A DNA stretch of 64,000 nt from Jiangella sp. DSM 45060 (GTDB lineage Bacteria; Actinomycetota; Actinomycetes; Jiangellales; Jiangellaceae), in NCBI RefSeq assembly GCF_900105175.1, contig NZ_LT629771.1, positions 5,848,622 to 5,912,621 of the forward strand, in the 5' to 3' direction. Shown here one piece after another: positions 17,426 through 26,602 of the stretch. A program made the position numbers and the translations under genes. Under the pieces are notes generated by a model that saw nothing but the letters and a program-made list of their open reading frames with translations, had not been told where the DNA came from and ran no database searches. The first letter of the stretch is position 1; every line of letters begins with the position of its first letter.

Positions 17426-19720
17426 GTGAGCGCCGACACGGCCAGCGGAGGAACCTCGATCTTGCACGGCGCACACGTTCTCCTCACCGGCGCGACCGGG
17501 TTCGTCGGACAGGCTCTGCTCGAGAAGCTGCTGTCCAGCTACCCCGACACCAGGGTCAGCCTGATCGTCCGGCCACGCGGCGCGCTCAGCGCACAGGACC
17601 GCATCGACCGGCTGTTCCGCAAGCCCGTCTTCGGCGCCTGGCGCAAGGCCGTCGGCGACGACGAGGCCGAGCGGCAGTACCGCGCGCGGGTCACCGTCCT
17701 CGAAGGTGACCTCGGCGCCCTGCCGCCACTGCCCGCCGACGTCGACGTCGTCATCCACTCCGCGTCGACGGTCTCCTTCGACCTGCCGATCGACGAGGCG
17801 TTCGACTCCAACGTCTCCGGGCCCGAGTCGCTGTACCGTGCGCTGCTCGCGGGCGGCACCGACCCCCACGTCGTCCACGTCTCCACCGGCTACGTCGCCG
17901 GGCTGCGCAAGGGCATCGCCGAGGAGCGCAGCCTCGAGCACGAGGTCGACCGCGTCGCCGAGCTCGCCTACGCGCAGGCCGCCCGCCCCGACGCCGAGCG
18001 GCTGTCGCGCAACCCGCGGCTGCTGCAGCGGCTGCTCACGCAGGCGCAGGCCGACCACGGCCGGGCCGGCGCGCGGGTCGTCACCGACGCCGCCGAGCAG
18101 GCCCGCCAGGAGTGGGTCCGCAACGAGCTGGTCGAGGCCGGCCGCACCCGCGCGCAGAGCCTGGGCTGGCCCGACGTCTACACCTTCACCAAGGCGCTGG
18201 GCGAGCGGGTCGCCGAGGACCTCTGGGCCGGCGCCGGCCACCGGTTGACGGTCGTCCGGCCGACCATCATCGAGTCGTCGCTCAAGCACCCGTTCCCGGG
18301 CTGGATCGACGGCTTCAAGGTCGCCGACCCGCTCATCGCGGCGTACGGACGCGGCCTGCTGCCGGAGTTCCCGGCGCTGGCCGACACCGTGCTCGACGTC
18401 ATCCCGGTCGACTACGTCGTCAACGCCGCACTGGCCGCGGCCGCCGCGCCGCCACCGCCCGGCGAGGCACAGTACTTCCAGGTCAGCTCCGGCATCACCA
18501 ACCCGCTGCCGTTCGGGCGGCTGCTGCGGCTGGTGCACGAGTACTTCGAGGCCAATCCGCTCCAGGACGCCAAGGGACACGTCGCCGTCCCATCGTGGTC
18601 GTTCCCGCACCGCGGCGTGGTCGAGCGGGCGCTGCGCCGCCGCGAGCGGGTCGTCGACCTCGCCGACAAGGCCGTCGACCGCCTGCCGCCGAGCGAGCGC
18701 TCGCGCAAGTGGATCTCCACCATCTACCGCGCCCGCCGCGACCTCGACACCCTGCGCAAGTTCACCTCGCTGTACCAGCCGTACACCGAGACCGAGGTCA
18801 TCTTCGACGACGCCCGCCTGCGCGAGCTGCACGCGTCGCTGCCCGACGACCGCAAGGCCGAGCACGGCTTCGACGTCACCGAGATCGACTGGGCGCACTA
18901 CCTGCAGAAGATCCACATCCCCGGCGTGCCCGGCCTGACCCGCGGCAGCGGCGGCGACGGCTCGGGCTCCGGCCCGGCGCCGCTCGAGCTGCCGCGGCGC
19001 ACCGACGTCGTCGCCGTCTTCGACCTGCAGAAGACGGTCGCCGCGGCCACGCTGGTCGAGCACTACGTGTGGATCGAGCTGGCCGCCAAGCCGCTGTCGC
19101 GGTGGCCGGTCGTGCTGAGCAACCTGGTCGCGCTCGGCCCGCGCTACCTGCAGGCCGAGCGGCGCGACCGCGGCGACTTCATCCGCACGTTCATGCGCCG
19201 CTACGAGGGCGTCAACGAGAACGAGCTGCGCAAGGTCATCGCCGACGAGGTGACGGTGTCGCTGCACCGCGGCCTGTTCGAGCAGGCGCTCGAGCGCATC
19301 AAGGCGCACCGCGCGGCCGGGCACCGCACCGTCCTGCTGACCGGCGAGATCGACGTGTTCGTCGAGCCGCTGGCGCCGCTGTTCGACGTCATGGTGGCCG
19401 GCAAGATGGAGTCCGACGAGTCCGGCCGCTGGACGGGGCACCTGGCCACGCCGCCGCTGGTCGGCGAGGCCCGGGCGGCCTGGCTGCGCCGGTACGCGCG
19501 GTCCGAGGGGCTCGACCTCGCCGGCTCCTACGCCTACGGCGACAGCTACGCCGACCGCTCCTGGCTGGAGGTCGTCGGCCACCCGAGCGCAGTCAACCCC
19601 GACGCCAGCCTGTACCGCTACGCCAAGTCCAAGCGCTGGCCGGTGCACACCTGGACCACCACCGCCGAGGGCCGGCTGTCGCCGGTCGTGCGCAGCGTGC
19701 GGGGAGCACGACGGGCATGA
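17426..19720 (+). CDS. Fatty acyl-CoA reductase fused to a HAD-like domain
   Basis: Residues about 10-500 form an extended SDR of the male-sterility/FAR type: [18 protein letters not shown] binds [16 protein letters not shown] and the YTFTK (Tyr/Lys) pair are catalytic, and the conserved [10 protein letters not shown] and [11 protein letters not shown] segments follow. FAR reduces fatty acyl-CoA to a fatty alcohol. A glycine-rich linker (about 510-520) leads to a HAD-IB/SerB-like domain with [18 protein letters not shown] and [19 protein letters not shown]. The HAD nucleophile motif reads FDLQKTV, with Gln where the second Asp is normal, so phosphatase activity is doubtful. Its stop overlaps the next start (ATGA). 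It is the first of four coupled genes for probable ether-lipid synthesis. Confidence 0.85.
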   Translation: MSADTASGGTSILHGAHVLLTGATGFVGQALLEKLLSSYPDTRVSLIVRPRGALSAQDRIDRLFRKPVFGAWRKAVGDDEAERQYRARVTVLEGDLGALPPLPADVDVVIHSASTVSFDLPIDEAFDSNVSGPESLYRALLAGGTDPHVVHVSTGYVAGLRKGIAEERSLEHEVDRVAELAYAQAARPDAERLSRNPRLLQRLLTQAQADHGRAGARVVTDAAEQARQEWVRNELVEAGRTRAQSLGWPDVYTFTKALGERVAEDLWAGAGHRLTVVRPTIIESSLKHPFPGWIDGFKVADPLIAAYGRGLLPEFPALADTVLDVIPVDYVVNAALAAAAAPPPPGEAQYFQVSSGITNPLPFGRLLRLVHEYFEANPLQDAKGHVAVPSWSFPHRGVVERALRRRERVVDLADKAVDRLPPSERSRKWISTIYRARRDLDTLRKFTSLYQPYTETEVIFDDARLRELHASLPDDRKAEHGFDVTEIDWAHYLQKIHIPGVPGLTRGSGGDGSGSGPAPLELPRRTDVVAVFDLQKTVAAATLVEHYVWIELAAKPLSRWPVVLSNLVALGPRYLQAERRDRGDFIRTFMRRYEGVNENELRKVIADEVTVSLHRGLFEQALERIKAHRAAGHRTVLLTGEIDVFVEPLAPLFDVMVAGKMESDESGRWTGHLATPPLVGEARAAWLRRYARSEGLDLAGSYAYGDSYADRSWLEVVGHPSAVNPDASLYRYAKSKRWPVHTWTTTAEGRLSPVVRSVRGARRA

Positions 19721-20502
19721 CCGCGCCGCTGCTCACCGGCCGGGCGCTGATCACCGGCGGGACGTCCGGCATCGGCCTCGCGTTCGCCCGGGCCCTGGCC
19801 GCGCGCGGCTGCGACCTCGTCCTGGTGGCCCGCGACGAGGACCGGCTGAAGAGCACCGCCGACGAGCTGCGCCGCCGCTACGACGTCGACGTCGAGGTGC
19901 TGCCGGCCGACCTCGGCGACCGCGCACAGGTCGACGCCGTCGTCGCCCGGCTCACCGACACCGGCGCACCCGTCGAGGTGTTCGTCAACAACGCCGGGAA
20001 GGGCGTCCACTCCCGGCTGGTCACCGACGACACCAGCGAGCACGAGCAGGCCATCGACCTCATGATCACCGCGGTGGTGGTGCTCGGCGCGGCCGCCGCG
20101 CGCACCATGCGCGGGCGCGGCCACGGCGTCATCGTCAACGTGTCGTCGGTCGCCGGGCTCATCACGATGGGCGGCTACTCGGCGGTGAAGTCGTTCGTCC
20201 GCACCTACTCCGAGAGCCTGTCGCTGGAGCTGACCGGCACGGGTGTGCAGGTCACGGCGTTGCTGCCGGGCTGGGTGCGCACCGAGTTCCACGAGCGGGC
20301 CGGCATCCGCACCAGCTCGATCCCGTCCTCGCTGTGGCTCGACCCCGACCGCGTGGTGGCCGATTGCCTGGCCGATGTCGAGAAGAGGCGGGTCCGTTCG
20401 GTACCGTCAGCACGGTTCAAGGTCCTGGCCTGGCTGGCCGAGCACGCCCCTCGGGCGGCGGTGCGCAAGGTCACGGCGCGACTGGTGAGCGGACGACGAT
20501 GA
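19717..20502 (+). CDS. Short-chain dehydrogenase, candidate acyl/alkyl-glycerone-phosphate reductase
   Basis: The 261-residue protein is a classical SDR with TGGTSGIG at 13-20, NNAG at about 90, the catalytic serine in NVSSVAG, and YSAVK at about 154-158. The family (DltE/DHRS7-like) reduces ketones or oxidises alcohols with NADPH. In the animal ether-lipid pathway the third step, reduction of 1-alkyl-DHAP, is done by an SDR of this general kind. Here it sits between FAR and PlsC with 4-nt overlaps on both sides. The substrate is inferred from context only. Confidence 0.8.
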   Translation: MTAPLLTGRALITGGTSGIGLAFARALAARGCDLVLVARDEDRLKSTADELRRRYDVDVEVLPADLGDRAQVDAVVARLTDTGAPVEVFVNNAGKGVHSRLVTDDTSEHEQAIDLMITAVVVLGAAAARTMRGRGHGVIVNVSSVAGLITMGGYSAVKSFVRTYSESLSLELTGTGVQVTALLPGWVRTEFHERAGIRTSSIPSSLWLDPDRVVADCLADVEKRRVRSVPSARFKVLAWLAEHAPRAAVRKVTARLVSGRR

Positions 20503-21269
20503 GCGAACTGGCGAGTACGAAGAGGTACCACGCGGCCTGGCACCGCTGGGCCCGGTTCGTGGCGCAGCGCGTGCTCCTGCGGCCCGTCGTGCACCTGACG
20601 ACGAAGGTGTCGGTGCTCGGGGCCGAGAACCTCGACGACCTCGACGCCCCGTTCATCGTCGTGGCCAACCACAGCAGCCACCTCGACGCGCCGCTACTGG
20701 TGACGGAGCTGCCGCGGCGCTACACCCGCACCATGGCCGTCAACGCCGCCGCCGACTACTTCTACCGCTGGTGGTGGATGAAGGCCGCGACGTCGTTGTT
20801 CTTCAACACCTACCCGGTGAGCCGCACCAACGCCGACATGGGCAAGGGCCGCGGCCTGGCCAACCGGCTGCTGAGCGAGGACGTCCCCGTCGTCGTGTTC
20901 CCGGAGGGCACCCGGCGCAACACCGAGAGCGGCGTCAAGCGGTTCAAGCCGGGCGCGGCCGCGCTGAGCATCGCGCAGGGCGTGCCGTGCGTGCCGGTGG
21001 CGATCATCGGCACCTCCGCGGCCATGCCGGTCGGGCACTTCTGGCCGAAGCCGGGCCGGCCGCCGGTGACGGTGGTCATCGGCGCGCCGATCCACCCGGA
21101 GCCGGGGGAACGCACCCGTGACCTGACCGAGCGGCTCGAGGCGAAGGTGGCGGCCATGGTCGCCACCGGCGACCCCGACGCCGAGGGGAAACCGCTGCGC
21201 GACGCCGCCTCGCCGGAGCACCCGGCGGAGCAGGCGAGCGACCACGCCCAGAAGGAGGAGGCGTCGTGA
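20499..21269 (+). CDS. PlsC-type lysophospholipid/glycerone-phosphate acyltransferase
   Basis: The 256-residue protein has the acyltransferase catalytic motif NHSSHLD at about 57-63 and the phosphate-binding FPEGTRR at about 134-140. [13 protein letters not shown] and a polar C-terminal tail follow. It would acylate lysophosphatidate or, in an ether-lipid pathway, dihydroxyacetone phosphate at the membrane face. The ATG start overlaps the SDR stop and its stop overlaps the next GTG. Confidence 0.88.
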   Translation: MSELASTKRYHAAWHRWARFVAQRVLLRPVVHLTTKVSVLGAENLDDLDAPFIVVANHSSHLDAPLLVTELPRRYTRTMAVNAAADYFYRWWWMKAATSLFFNTYPVSRTNADMGKGRGLANRLLSEDVPVVVFPEGTRRNTESGVKRFKPGAAALSIAQGVPCVPVAIIGTSAAMPVGHFWPKPGRPPVTVVIGAPIHPEPGERTRDLTERLEAKVAAMVATGDPDAEGKPLRDAASPEHPAEQASDHAQKEEAS

Positions 21270-22954
21270 CCGGTGTCAAGCACCAGAAGTGGTGGGGCTG
21301 GGGAGTCGAGGGCATCGCCTTCACCCACGACGACAAGCCGAAGCTGGCCCCGTTCGTCATGGAGAAGATCGGTCTCGACCTCAACGCGCCCGGCACGCCG
21401 CCGCCCGCGTTCGACGACCTCGAGGTGCCGGCCTCCCAGCTCCAGGACGACCTCGGCACGAAGCTGCGCGACGCCGTGGGCGAGCAGTACGTCGACACCG
21501 ACGACCTCAACCGCGTCGTGCACACCTACGGCAAGGGGCTGGTCGACCTCGTCCGCGTCCGCGCCGGCGACCTCCCCCGCGTCCCGGACGCCGTGGTCTA
21601 CCCGGCCGACGAGGACCAGGTGCGCCAGGTCGTCGACGCCGTGGTCGCGGCCGACGGCGTCGTCATCCCGTTCGGCGGCGGCTCCAACATCTCCGGCTCG
21701 CTGACCCCGCAGGCCGGCGAGCAGCGCGTCGTCGTGTCGCTCGACCTCGGCCGGCTGAGCCGGGTGCTGGAGGTCGACGAGGCGGCGGGGCTGGCCCGCA
21801 TCCAGGCCGGCGCGCTCGGCCCGGACCTCGAGGACCAACTCAACGCCCGCGGCTGGACCATGGGCCACCAGCCCGACAGCTTCAAGCACTCGACGCTCGG
21901 CGGCTGGATCGCGACCCGCAGTTCGGGCATGCAGTCGGACAAGTACGGCGACATCGCCGACATCACCCGCGGCCTGCGGGTCGTGCTGCCGGGCAAGGTC
22001 ATCGTGCTGCGGCCGCTGCCCAGCACGTCGTCCGGGCCGAGCGTGCGCGAGATGATCCTCGGCTCCGAGGGCCGGCTCGGCATCATCACCGAGGCGTGGG
22101 TCAACGTGCACCGGCTGCCGGAGAACCGCGAGATCATCGCGTACCTGTTCCCGACGTGGGCGGCCGGCGTCGCGGCGATGCACGAGATCTCCGAATCCGA
22201 CGCGTCGCCGACGGTCACCCGCGTGTCCGACGCCAACGAGACCGCGTTCTCGCTGTCCATGCAGAAGCCGTCGAAGGGGCTGGCGGCGAAGGCCGGGCCG
22301 ATCCTGTTCAACGTGCTGGAGCGGCGCGGCTGGGACCTCTCCGCGGCCTGCCTGTCCTACATCGGCTACGAGGGCGCCGAGTCGCACCTCAAGCACGAGA
22401 AGGCCATCGTCGGCAAGATCGTGAAGAAACACGGTGGCATCAAGCTGGGCAAGGGTCCGGGCTCGCTGTACGACCAGAAGAAGTTCGACACCCCGTACAT
22501 CCGCGACTTCCTGCTCGACATCGGCGCGCTCGGCGACGTCTCCGAGACCGCGGCGCCGTGGTCGAAGCTGATGAACCTGTACGCCAACACCATCCGCGCG
22601 GCCAACGAGGCCTACGCCGAGCTGGGCGTGAAGGGCTTCGCGATGTGCCACCTGTCGCACAGCTACCACTCCGGCGCGTGCCTGTACTTCACCTTCGCGT
22701 TCCCGCCCAGCACCGACGTGGCGGCGGAGCAGATCGAGCAGTACTGGGTGGTGAAGAAGGCCATCCAGCAGTCGTTCATCGACAACGAGGCGACTATCTC
22801 TCACCACCACGGCGTCGGCACCGACCACGCGCACTGGCTCGAGGACGACATCTCCCCGGCCGGCGTCGACGTCATGGCCGGGCTGCTGGAGGCCGTCGAC
22901 CCCGGCCGCAACCTCAACCCTGGGACGCTGCTGCCAGCACATCGGGAGTGGTGA
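21266..22954 (+). CDS. Alkylglycerone-phosphate synthase (AGPS)-like flavoenzyme
   Basis: The 562-residue protein belongs to the VAO/FAD_binding_4 family and follows AGPS closely. It has KWWGWGVEG near the N-terminus, the FAD-binding PFGGGSNISGS at about 135-145 and GWIATRSSGMQSDKYGDI. MILGSEGRLGIITEA, HSYHSGACLYFTFAF with the active-site tyrosine, and ISHHHGVGTDHAHWL come later. AGPS replaces the acyl chain of acyl-DHAP with a fatty alcohol to form the ether bond, without net redox change. The fatty alcohol could come from the FAR encoded first in this operon. A D-lactate dehydrogenase-type oxidase is less likely given the HHHGVG motif. Confidence 0.87.
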   Translation: MTGVKHQKWWGWGVEGIAFTHDDKPKLAPFVMEKIGLDLNAPGTPPPAFDDLEVPASQLQDDLGTKLRDAVGEQYVDTDDLNRVVHTYGKGLVDLVRVRAGDLPRVPDAVVYPADEDQVRQVVDAVVAADGVVIPFGGGSNISGSLTPQAGEQRVVVSLDLGRLSRVLEVDEAAGLARIQAGALGPDLEDQLNARGWTMGHQPDSFKHSTLGGWIATRSSGMQSDKYGDIADITRGLRVVLPGKVIVLRPLPSTSSGPSVREMILGSEGRLGIITEAWVNVHRLPENREIIAYLFPTWAAGVAAMHEISESDASPTVTRVSDANETAFSLSMQKPSKGLAAKAGPILFNVLERRGWDLSAACLSYIGYEGAESHLKHEKAIVGKIVKKHGGIKLGKGPGSLYDQKKFDTPYIRDFLLDIGALGDVSETAAPWSKLMNLYANTIRAANEAYAELGVKGFAMCHLSHSYHSGACLYFTFAFPPSTDVAAEQIEQYWVVKKAIQQSFIDNEATISHHHGVGTDHAHWLEDDISPAGVDVMAGLLEAVDPGRNLNPGTLLPAHREW

Positions 22955-24161
22955 CGTCCGCCGCCGGGCGCTGGATGCGCAGCCGGACGACGGCCAGCAG
23001 CACCGCGAGTGCCGCGGCGGTGACGGTGACGGCGAACGCGGGCCGGTGCCCGCCGAGGTCGGCCAACCGGCCGGCGACGCCTGACCCGACGGCGTAGCCG
23101 ATGCCCGTGGCGCCGGCCAGCAGCGTCATGGCGGCACCGACGCGGGCGGCCGGCACCGTCCGCTCGGCGGCGGCGAACACGCTGATCATGTACGGCGCGA
23201 CGGCCAGGCCGAGCACCAGCACGACCGGCACGAGCGCGGCCAGTGACCCGGCCAGCAGCAGCGGCGCCGACAGCACCACCAGCCCGGCGGCGAACACCAG
23301 GATCCGCTTGTCGTAGCCGAACCGCGACGGCAGCGCTGCCGTCGCCAGCCCGGCCAGCACGCTGCCCACGCCGAGCAGCGAGTGCACCAGGCCGGCCATC
23401 CCGGGCGTGCCCGCGGCCGTGGCCAGCGCCGTCGTACCGGTCTGGGTGGCGCCGAAGATCACGCCGATGAGTAGCTGGGCCAGGCACAGCGTCAGGAACG
23501 CGGCGGTGACGAACGCCGTGCCGTGCGCGGCCGCCGACGCCCGCAGCGCGTGCGTCAGCCGGGCGGTCGGGTGCAGCGCGAACCAGGAGCCGAACACCAC
23601 CAGCAGGGCGGCCGCGGCCAGCAGCGCGCCGCTCGGGCTCAGCGCCACGGCGCCGAGGCCGACCAGCGCCGGTCCGAGCACGAACGACGCCTCGTCGGCG
23701 GCGCCCTCGTAGGAGAACGCGGCGTCGACGAGCCGCGGCTGCGCGGCGCCGGTGCGGTGCGTGATGGGCCGCCAGCGCACCCGCGCCAGCGGGCCGACCT
23801 GCGGCATGGTGAACCCGGCGACGGCGGCCGCGGCGACCAGCACCGCGACACTCGCGTCGGACTGGACGGCCGCGACCAGCGCGGCGAGCGCGACACCTGC
23901 CGTCAGCGACTGGGCCAGCACGACCGGCCGCTGCCCGACGCGGTCGGCGATGCCGCCGGCCAGCGGCGCCCCGACGGCGTTGGCGACGGCCAGCGCGCCG
24001 GCGGCCAGGCCGCCGGCGGCGTACCGGCCGGTGGCGTCGGACACCAGCAGCAGCGTGCCCATCTGGCTCATGGCCAGCGGCAGCCGGCCGAGGAAGGCGA
24101 CGACGACGTACCCGAGGCCGGCCAGCGACAGCAGCCGGCGGTACGAGGCGAGAGGGGACAC
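22914..24161 (-). CDS. MFS transporter
   Basis: The 415-residue protein has about twelve hydrophobic segments and the MFS loop GGIADRVGQRPVVLAQSL between helices 2 and 3. It resembles actinobacterial drug/metabolite exporters. Its 3' end overlaps the convergent AGPS gene by 41 bp, so neither gene can have an independent terminator between them. The GTG start follows a CGGAG Shine-Dalgarno. Substrate unknown. Confidence 0.85.
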   Translation of the reverse strand: MSPLASYRRLLSLAGLGYVVVAFLGRLPLAMSQMGTLLLVSDATGRYAAGGLAAGALAVANAVGAPLAGGIADRVGQRPVVLAQSLTAGVALAALVAAVQSDASVAVLVAAAAVAGFTMPQVGPLARVRWRPITHRTGAAQPRLVDAAFSYEGAADEASFVLGPALVGLGAVALSPSGALLAAAALLVVFGSWFALHPTARLTHALRASAAAHGTAFVTAAFLTLCLAQLLIGVIFGATQTGTTALATAAGTPGMAGLVHSLLGVGSVLAGLATAALPSRFGYDKRILVFAAGLVVLSAPLLLAGSLAALVPVVLVLGLAVAPYMISVFAAAERTVPAARVGAAMTLLAGATGIGYAVGSGVAGRLADLGGHRPAFAVTVTAAALAVLLAVVRLRIQRPAADVTTPDVLAAASQG

Positions 24162-24250
24162 AGGAACTCCGGGGAACGCTTCGGCGGCGCGCCTCCCCAC
24201 CACCAGGTCGCGCACGGAACCCTGTGCTGGCGCTAGTTTACCCGCTCGCC

Positions 24251-24308
24251 CCCATGATCATCAATGATCCAACCCCACCTGGGTGGTTGGATCATTGATG
24301 ATCATGGG
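24251..24308. repeat. Perfect 24-bp inverted repeat with 10-nt loop
   Basis: The arms at 24251-24274 and 24285-24308 are exact complements over 24 bp and include the nested palindrome ATGATCAT. They are AT-rich compared with everything around them. The element lies between the divergent MFS and HD-hydrolase genes and ends just before the Shine-Dalgarno of the HD gene. It could be an operator, a strong 5'-UTR hairpin or a mobile palindromic repeat. Confidence 0.85.
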
Positions 24309-24326
24309 AGGGAGGAGGATGGGACC

Positions 24327-24947
24327 ATGGATCTCGAGCGACGTTGGGCCGCGCTGGCCGGCGACTCGGCGGCGGCGACGGCGGCCGGCGCGGATCTGCT
24401 GGCCCGCTGGGGCGAGGCGCACCGTCACTACCACGCGACCGGCCACCTGGCCGCCGTCCTGGTCGCGGTCGACGAGCTGGCCGGCGCCGCGGCCGACTAC
24501 GACGCCGTCCGGTTCGCCGCCTGGTTCCACGACGCCGTCTACGACGGCCGGCCGGGCGACGACGAAGCGGCCAGCGCGCGGCTGGCCCGCGAGGTGCTGA
24601 CGTCGCTGGGCCGGCCGGCGGCGCAGGTCGACGAGGTCGAGCGGCTGGTGCTACTCACCGCCGGCCACGATCCCGCGCCCGGCGACGGCAACGGCGCCGT
24701 GCTCTGCGACGCCGACCTCGCCGTGCTAGCGGGCACTCCGTCCGACTACGCGGCCTACGCGTCCGCCGTCAGAGCCGACTACGCACACGTGTCCGACGCC
24801 GACTTCGCCGCCGGCCGGGCCGCCGTGCTGAAGGGCCTGCTGGATCGTCCGGCGCTCTTCCACACCGACGACGGCCGCCGCCGCTGGGAGGCCCAGGCCC
24901 GGCACAACCTGCGGACCGAGCTCACCCTGCTCCGCGCCGCCTACTGA
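24327..24947 (+). CDS. HD-domain phosphohydrolase-like protein
   Basis: The 206-residue protein has HD-superfamily metal ligands in RHYHATGHL, WFHDAVYDG and LCDADLAVL. It matches the family called predicted metal-dependent HD phosphohydrolases, whose substrates are mostly unknown. A strong AGGAGG precedes the ATG, and a perfect 24-bp inverted repeat lies directly upstream and may control it. Confidence 0.82.
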   Translation: MDLERRWAALAGDSAAATAAGADLLARWGEAHRHYHATGHLAAVLVAVDELAGAAADYDAVRFAAWFHDAVYDGRPGDDEAASARLAREVLTSLGRPAAQVDEVERLVLLTAGHDPAPGDGNGAVLCDADLAVLAGTPSDYAAYASAVRADYAHVSDADFAAGRAAVLKGLLDRPALFHTDDGRRRWEAQARHNLRTELTLLRAAY

Positions 24948-24955
24948 CCACGGCG

Positions 24956-25216
24956 TCAGTGCCGCTTGCGGCGGCGCAACCCGGCCCTCGTCAGCCGGGT
25001 GACCAGCTCGCGGCTGCTGATGGGGACCGCACCGGCGTCGACGGCGCGCTGGTAGTCCGACTCCATCAGGTCGTAGTGGTCGCCGTCGAAGCCGCGGGCC
25101 GGCAACCCCAGCCGCGCCGCGAACTCGTGCAGTTCCTCGAACGACTCGTCCGACGCCAGGTGCGACCAGAGCCGACCGTGGCCGGGCCAGGCCGGCGGGT
25201 CCACGAGCACCGTCAC
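24956..25216 (-). CDS. DUF4031 protein
   Basis: The 86-residue protein begins VTVLVDPPAWPGHGRLWSHL and keeps the DUF4031 pattern, with DGDHYDL in the middle and an Arg-rich C-terminus. Its function is unknown. The GTG start overlaps the CutC stop as GTGA, so it is co-translated with CutC. Confidence 0.75.
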   Translation of the reverse strand: MTVLVDPPAWPGHGRLWSHLASDESFEELHEFAARLGLPARGFDGDHYDLMESDYQRAVDAGAVPISSRELVTRLTRAGLRRRKRH

Positions 25217-25917
25217 AGAGCAGCCGCCACGGCATCGTCGATGAGGACCCGCCACGAGCGCACCAGCCCGGCGTCGATGTAGGCCTTCCACGAGCCGCCC
25301 GGACGGACCCGGCTGCCCACGTGGAACTGGCGGATGCCGGCCCGGGCCAGCCAGGGCACGTGGTCGGGCTCGAGCCCACCGCCGGCCATGATGACGTCGG
25401 CCGCCGCCGGCGAGCCGGTCGCGCGCGTGCACAGCTCGTCCAGGCCGGAGCCGACGCCGCGCGCGGAGCCGGCGGTCAGGACGGCGTCGAGACCGGGCAG
25501 CCCGGGTACCACAGCCCACGCGTCGTCGAGGTCGAGGCAGTGGTCGATGGCGCGGTGGAACGTCCACGGCCGCCCGTCCAGCTCCTCCGCCAGCGCCAGT
25601 GTCGCCTCGACGTCGATCTCGGCGTTGAGGCCGAGGAAGCCGAGCACGAAGCCGTCGGCGCCGGCGTTCGCCAGCTGGTGGGCGGCGATGCGCAGCCGGG
25701 CCAGTTCCGAGCCGCTGGTGGAGAAGCCGTCGTTGGAGCGCAGCATGACCCGCAGCGGGAGGTCGCAGGCGCGTTTGAGATCGCGGACGGTGTCGAGGGA
25801 CGGTGTGAGGCCGTCGGCGTCCATGTCGGCGACGACCTCGAGGCGGTCGGCGCCGCCCTCGACGGCGCCGGGCACGTCACCGGGACCCAGGGCGATGACC
25901 TCCAGCAGCGGACGCAC
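25213..25917 (-). CDS. cutC: CutC-family protein
   Basis: This 234-residue TIM-barrel protein matches CutC, with GADRLEVVADMDADGLTPS at residues 23-41, the central FVLGFLGLNAEIDVE, TFHRAIDHC and LTAGSARGVGSGLDEL. CutC was first linked to copper homeostasis in E. coli, but that role is disputed. The gene starts with GTG and is coupled to the DUF4031 gene. Confidence 0.85.
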   Translation of the reverse strand: MRPLLEVIALGPGDVPGAVEGGADRLEVVADMDADGLTPSLDTVRDLKRACDLPLRVMLRSNDGFSTSGSELARLRIAAHQLANAGADGFVLGFLGLNAEIDVEATLALAEELDGRPWTFHRAIDHCLDLDDAWAVVPGLPGLDAVLTAGSARGVGSGLDELCTRATGSPAAADVIMAGGGLEPDHVPWLARAGIRQFHVGSRVRPGGSWKAYIDAGLVRSWRVLIDDAVAAAL

Positions 25918-25955
25918 GTGGATCAGTGTGCCAGCAAGATGGCACCATCGGTGCC

Positions 25956-26297
25956 GTGGTCGACGACGTGATGATGGTGGCGCGGGCGATGGTCCTGCGC
26001 GACCTCGGCGCGCGCCGCCTCGACGTCGCCGCCGCGGTCGACGTGCTGGACGCGGCGCTGACCGAACGCCGCTGGTGGGTGGAGCAGTGGCCCGAGGGCG
26101 CGGCGTTCGTGGCCGGCCAGTTGGCGCAGGACGTGCAGGACCGCCTGCTCGACGCCGGGGTGGGCCGGTGGCCGTCGTGCCGGTCGTGCGACGACGAAGA
26201 GCCGCACGAACTGCGGATCGAGCCCGAACTCGGGCCCGATCCGCAGTGGGTGTGTGAGGAGACCGGCCGGCCGGTGGCGCCGCTCGGCGCGCTGTAG
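25956..26297 (+). CDS. Conserved hypothetical protein
   Basis: The 113-residue product (VVDDVMMVARAMVLRDLG start) has a helical N-terminus and a short cysteine pair, CRSCDDEEPHEL, near residue 80 that could bind metal. I do not recognise a family with a known role. The GTG at 25956 is chosen because it gives a compact start. An earlier GTG at 25926 is possible. Confidence 0.6.
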   Translation: MVDDVMMVARAMVLRDLGARRLDVAAAVDVLDAALTERRWWVEQWPEGAAFVAGQLAQDVQDRLLDAGVGRWPSCRSCDDEEPHELRIEPELGPDPQWVCEETGRPVAPLGAL

Positions 26298-26311
26298 ACC
26301 GGTCGCGCCGC

Positions 26312-26449
26312 TCAGGCCGCCCGCACGTCCGCGGGCTGGACGTCCTCGGCGGGGACCCAGCGCTGTTCCGTCCGCGAACGGCCGGAGATGTCGGTCACCG
26401 TCACCCAGCGGGCCACGAGCGTGGGGCGCTGGAGCTGTGTCGTTGTCAC
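26312..26449 (-). CDS. Small hypothetical protein, 45 residues
   Basis: An open frame beginning VTTTQLQRPTLVARWVTV and ending PADVRAA follows a GGAG Shine-Dalgarno with good spacing. Its codon use matches real genes of the window. The RPTLVARWVTVTD pattern resembles small proteins often seen in actinobacterial genomes. Function unknown. It lies between a convergent hypothetical gene and the mftD promoter. Confidence 0.55.
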   Translation of the reverse strand: MTTTQLQRPTLVARWVTVTDISGRSRTEQRWVPAEDVQPADVRAA

Positions 26450-26602
26450 CTTGTCCGCTCCTTCCGGCCACCCATGAGTGGGGTGTTGTTCACCTTCTGT
26501 TCACCTAGCGTACCAGGCGTGTTTCCCGAACTCGATGATGGCTTCATTTTGGCCCTCAGTGCCATTATTCTGTGGTGAACGGCACGACCGGCGACCTCAG
26601 AG

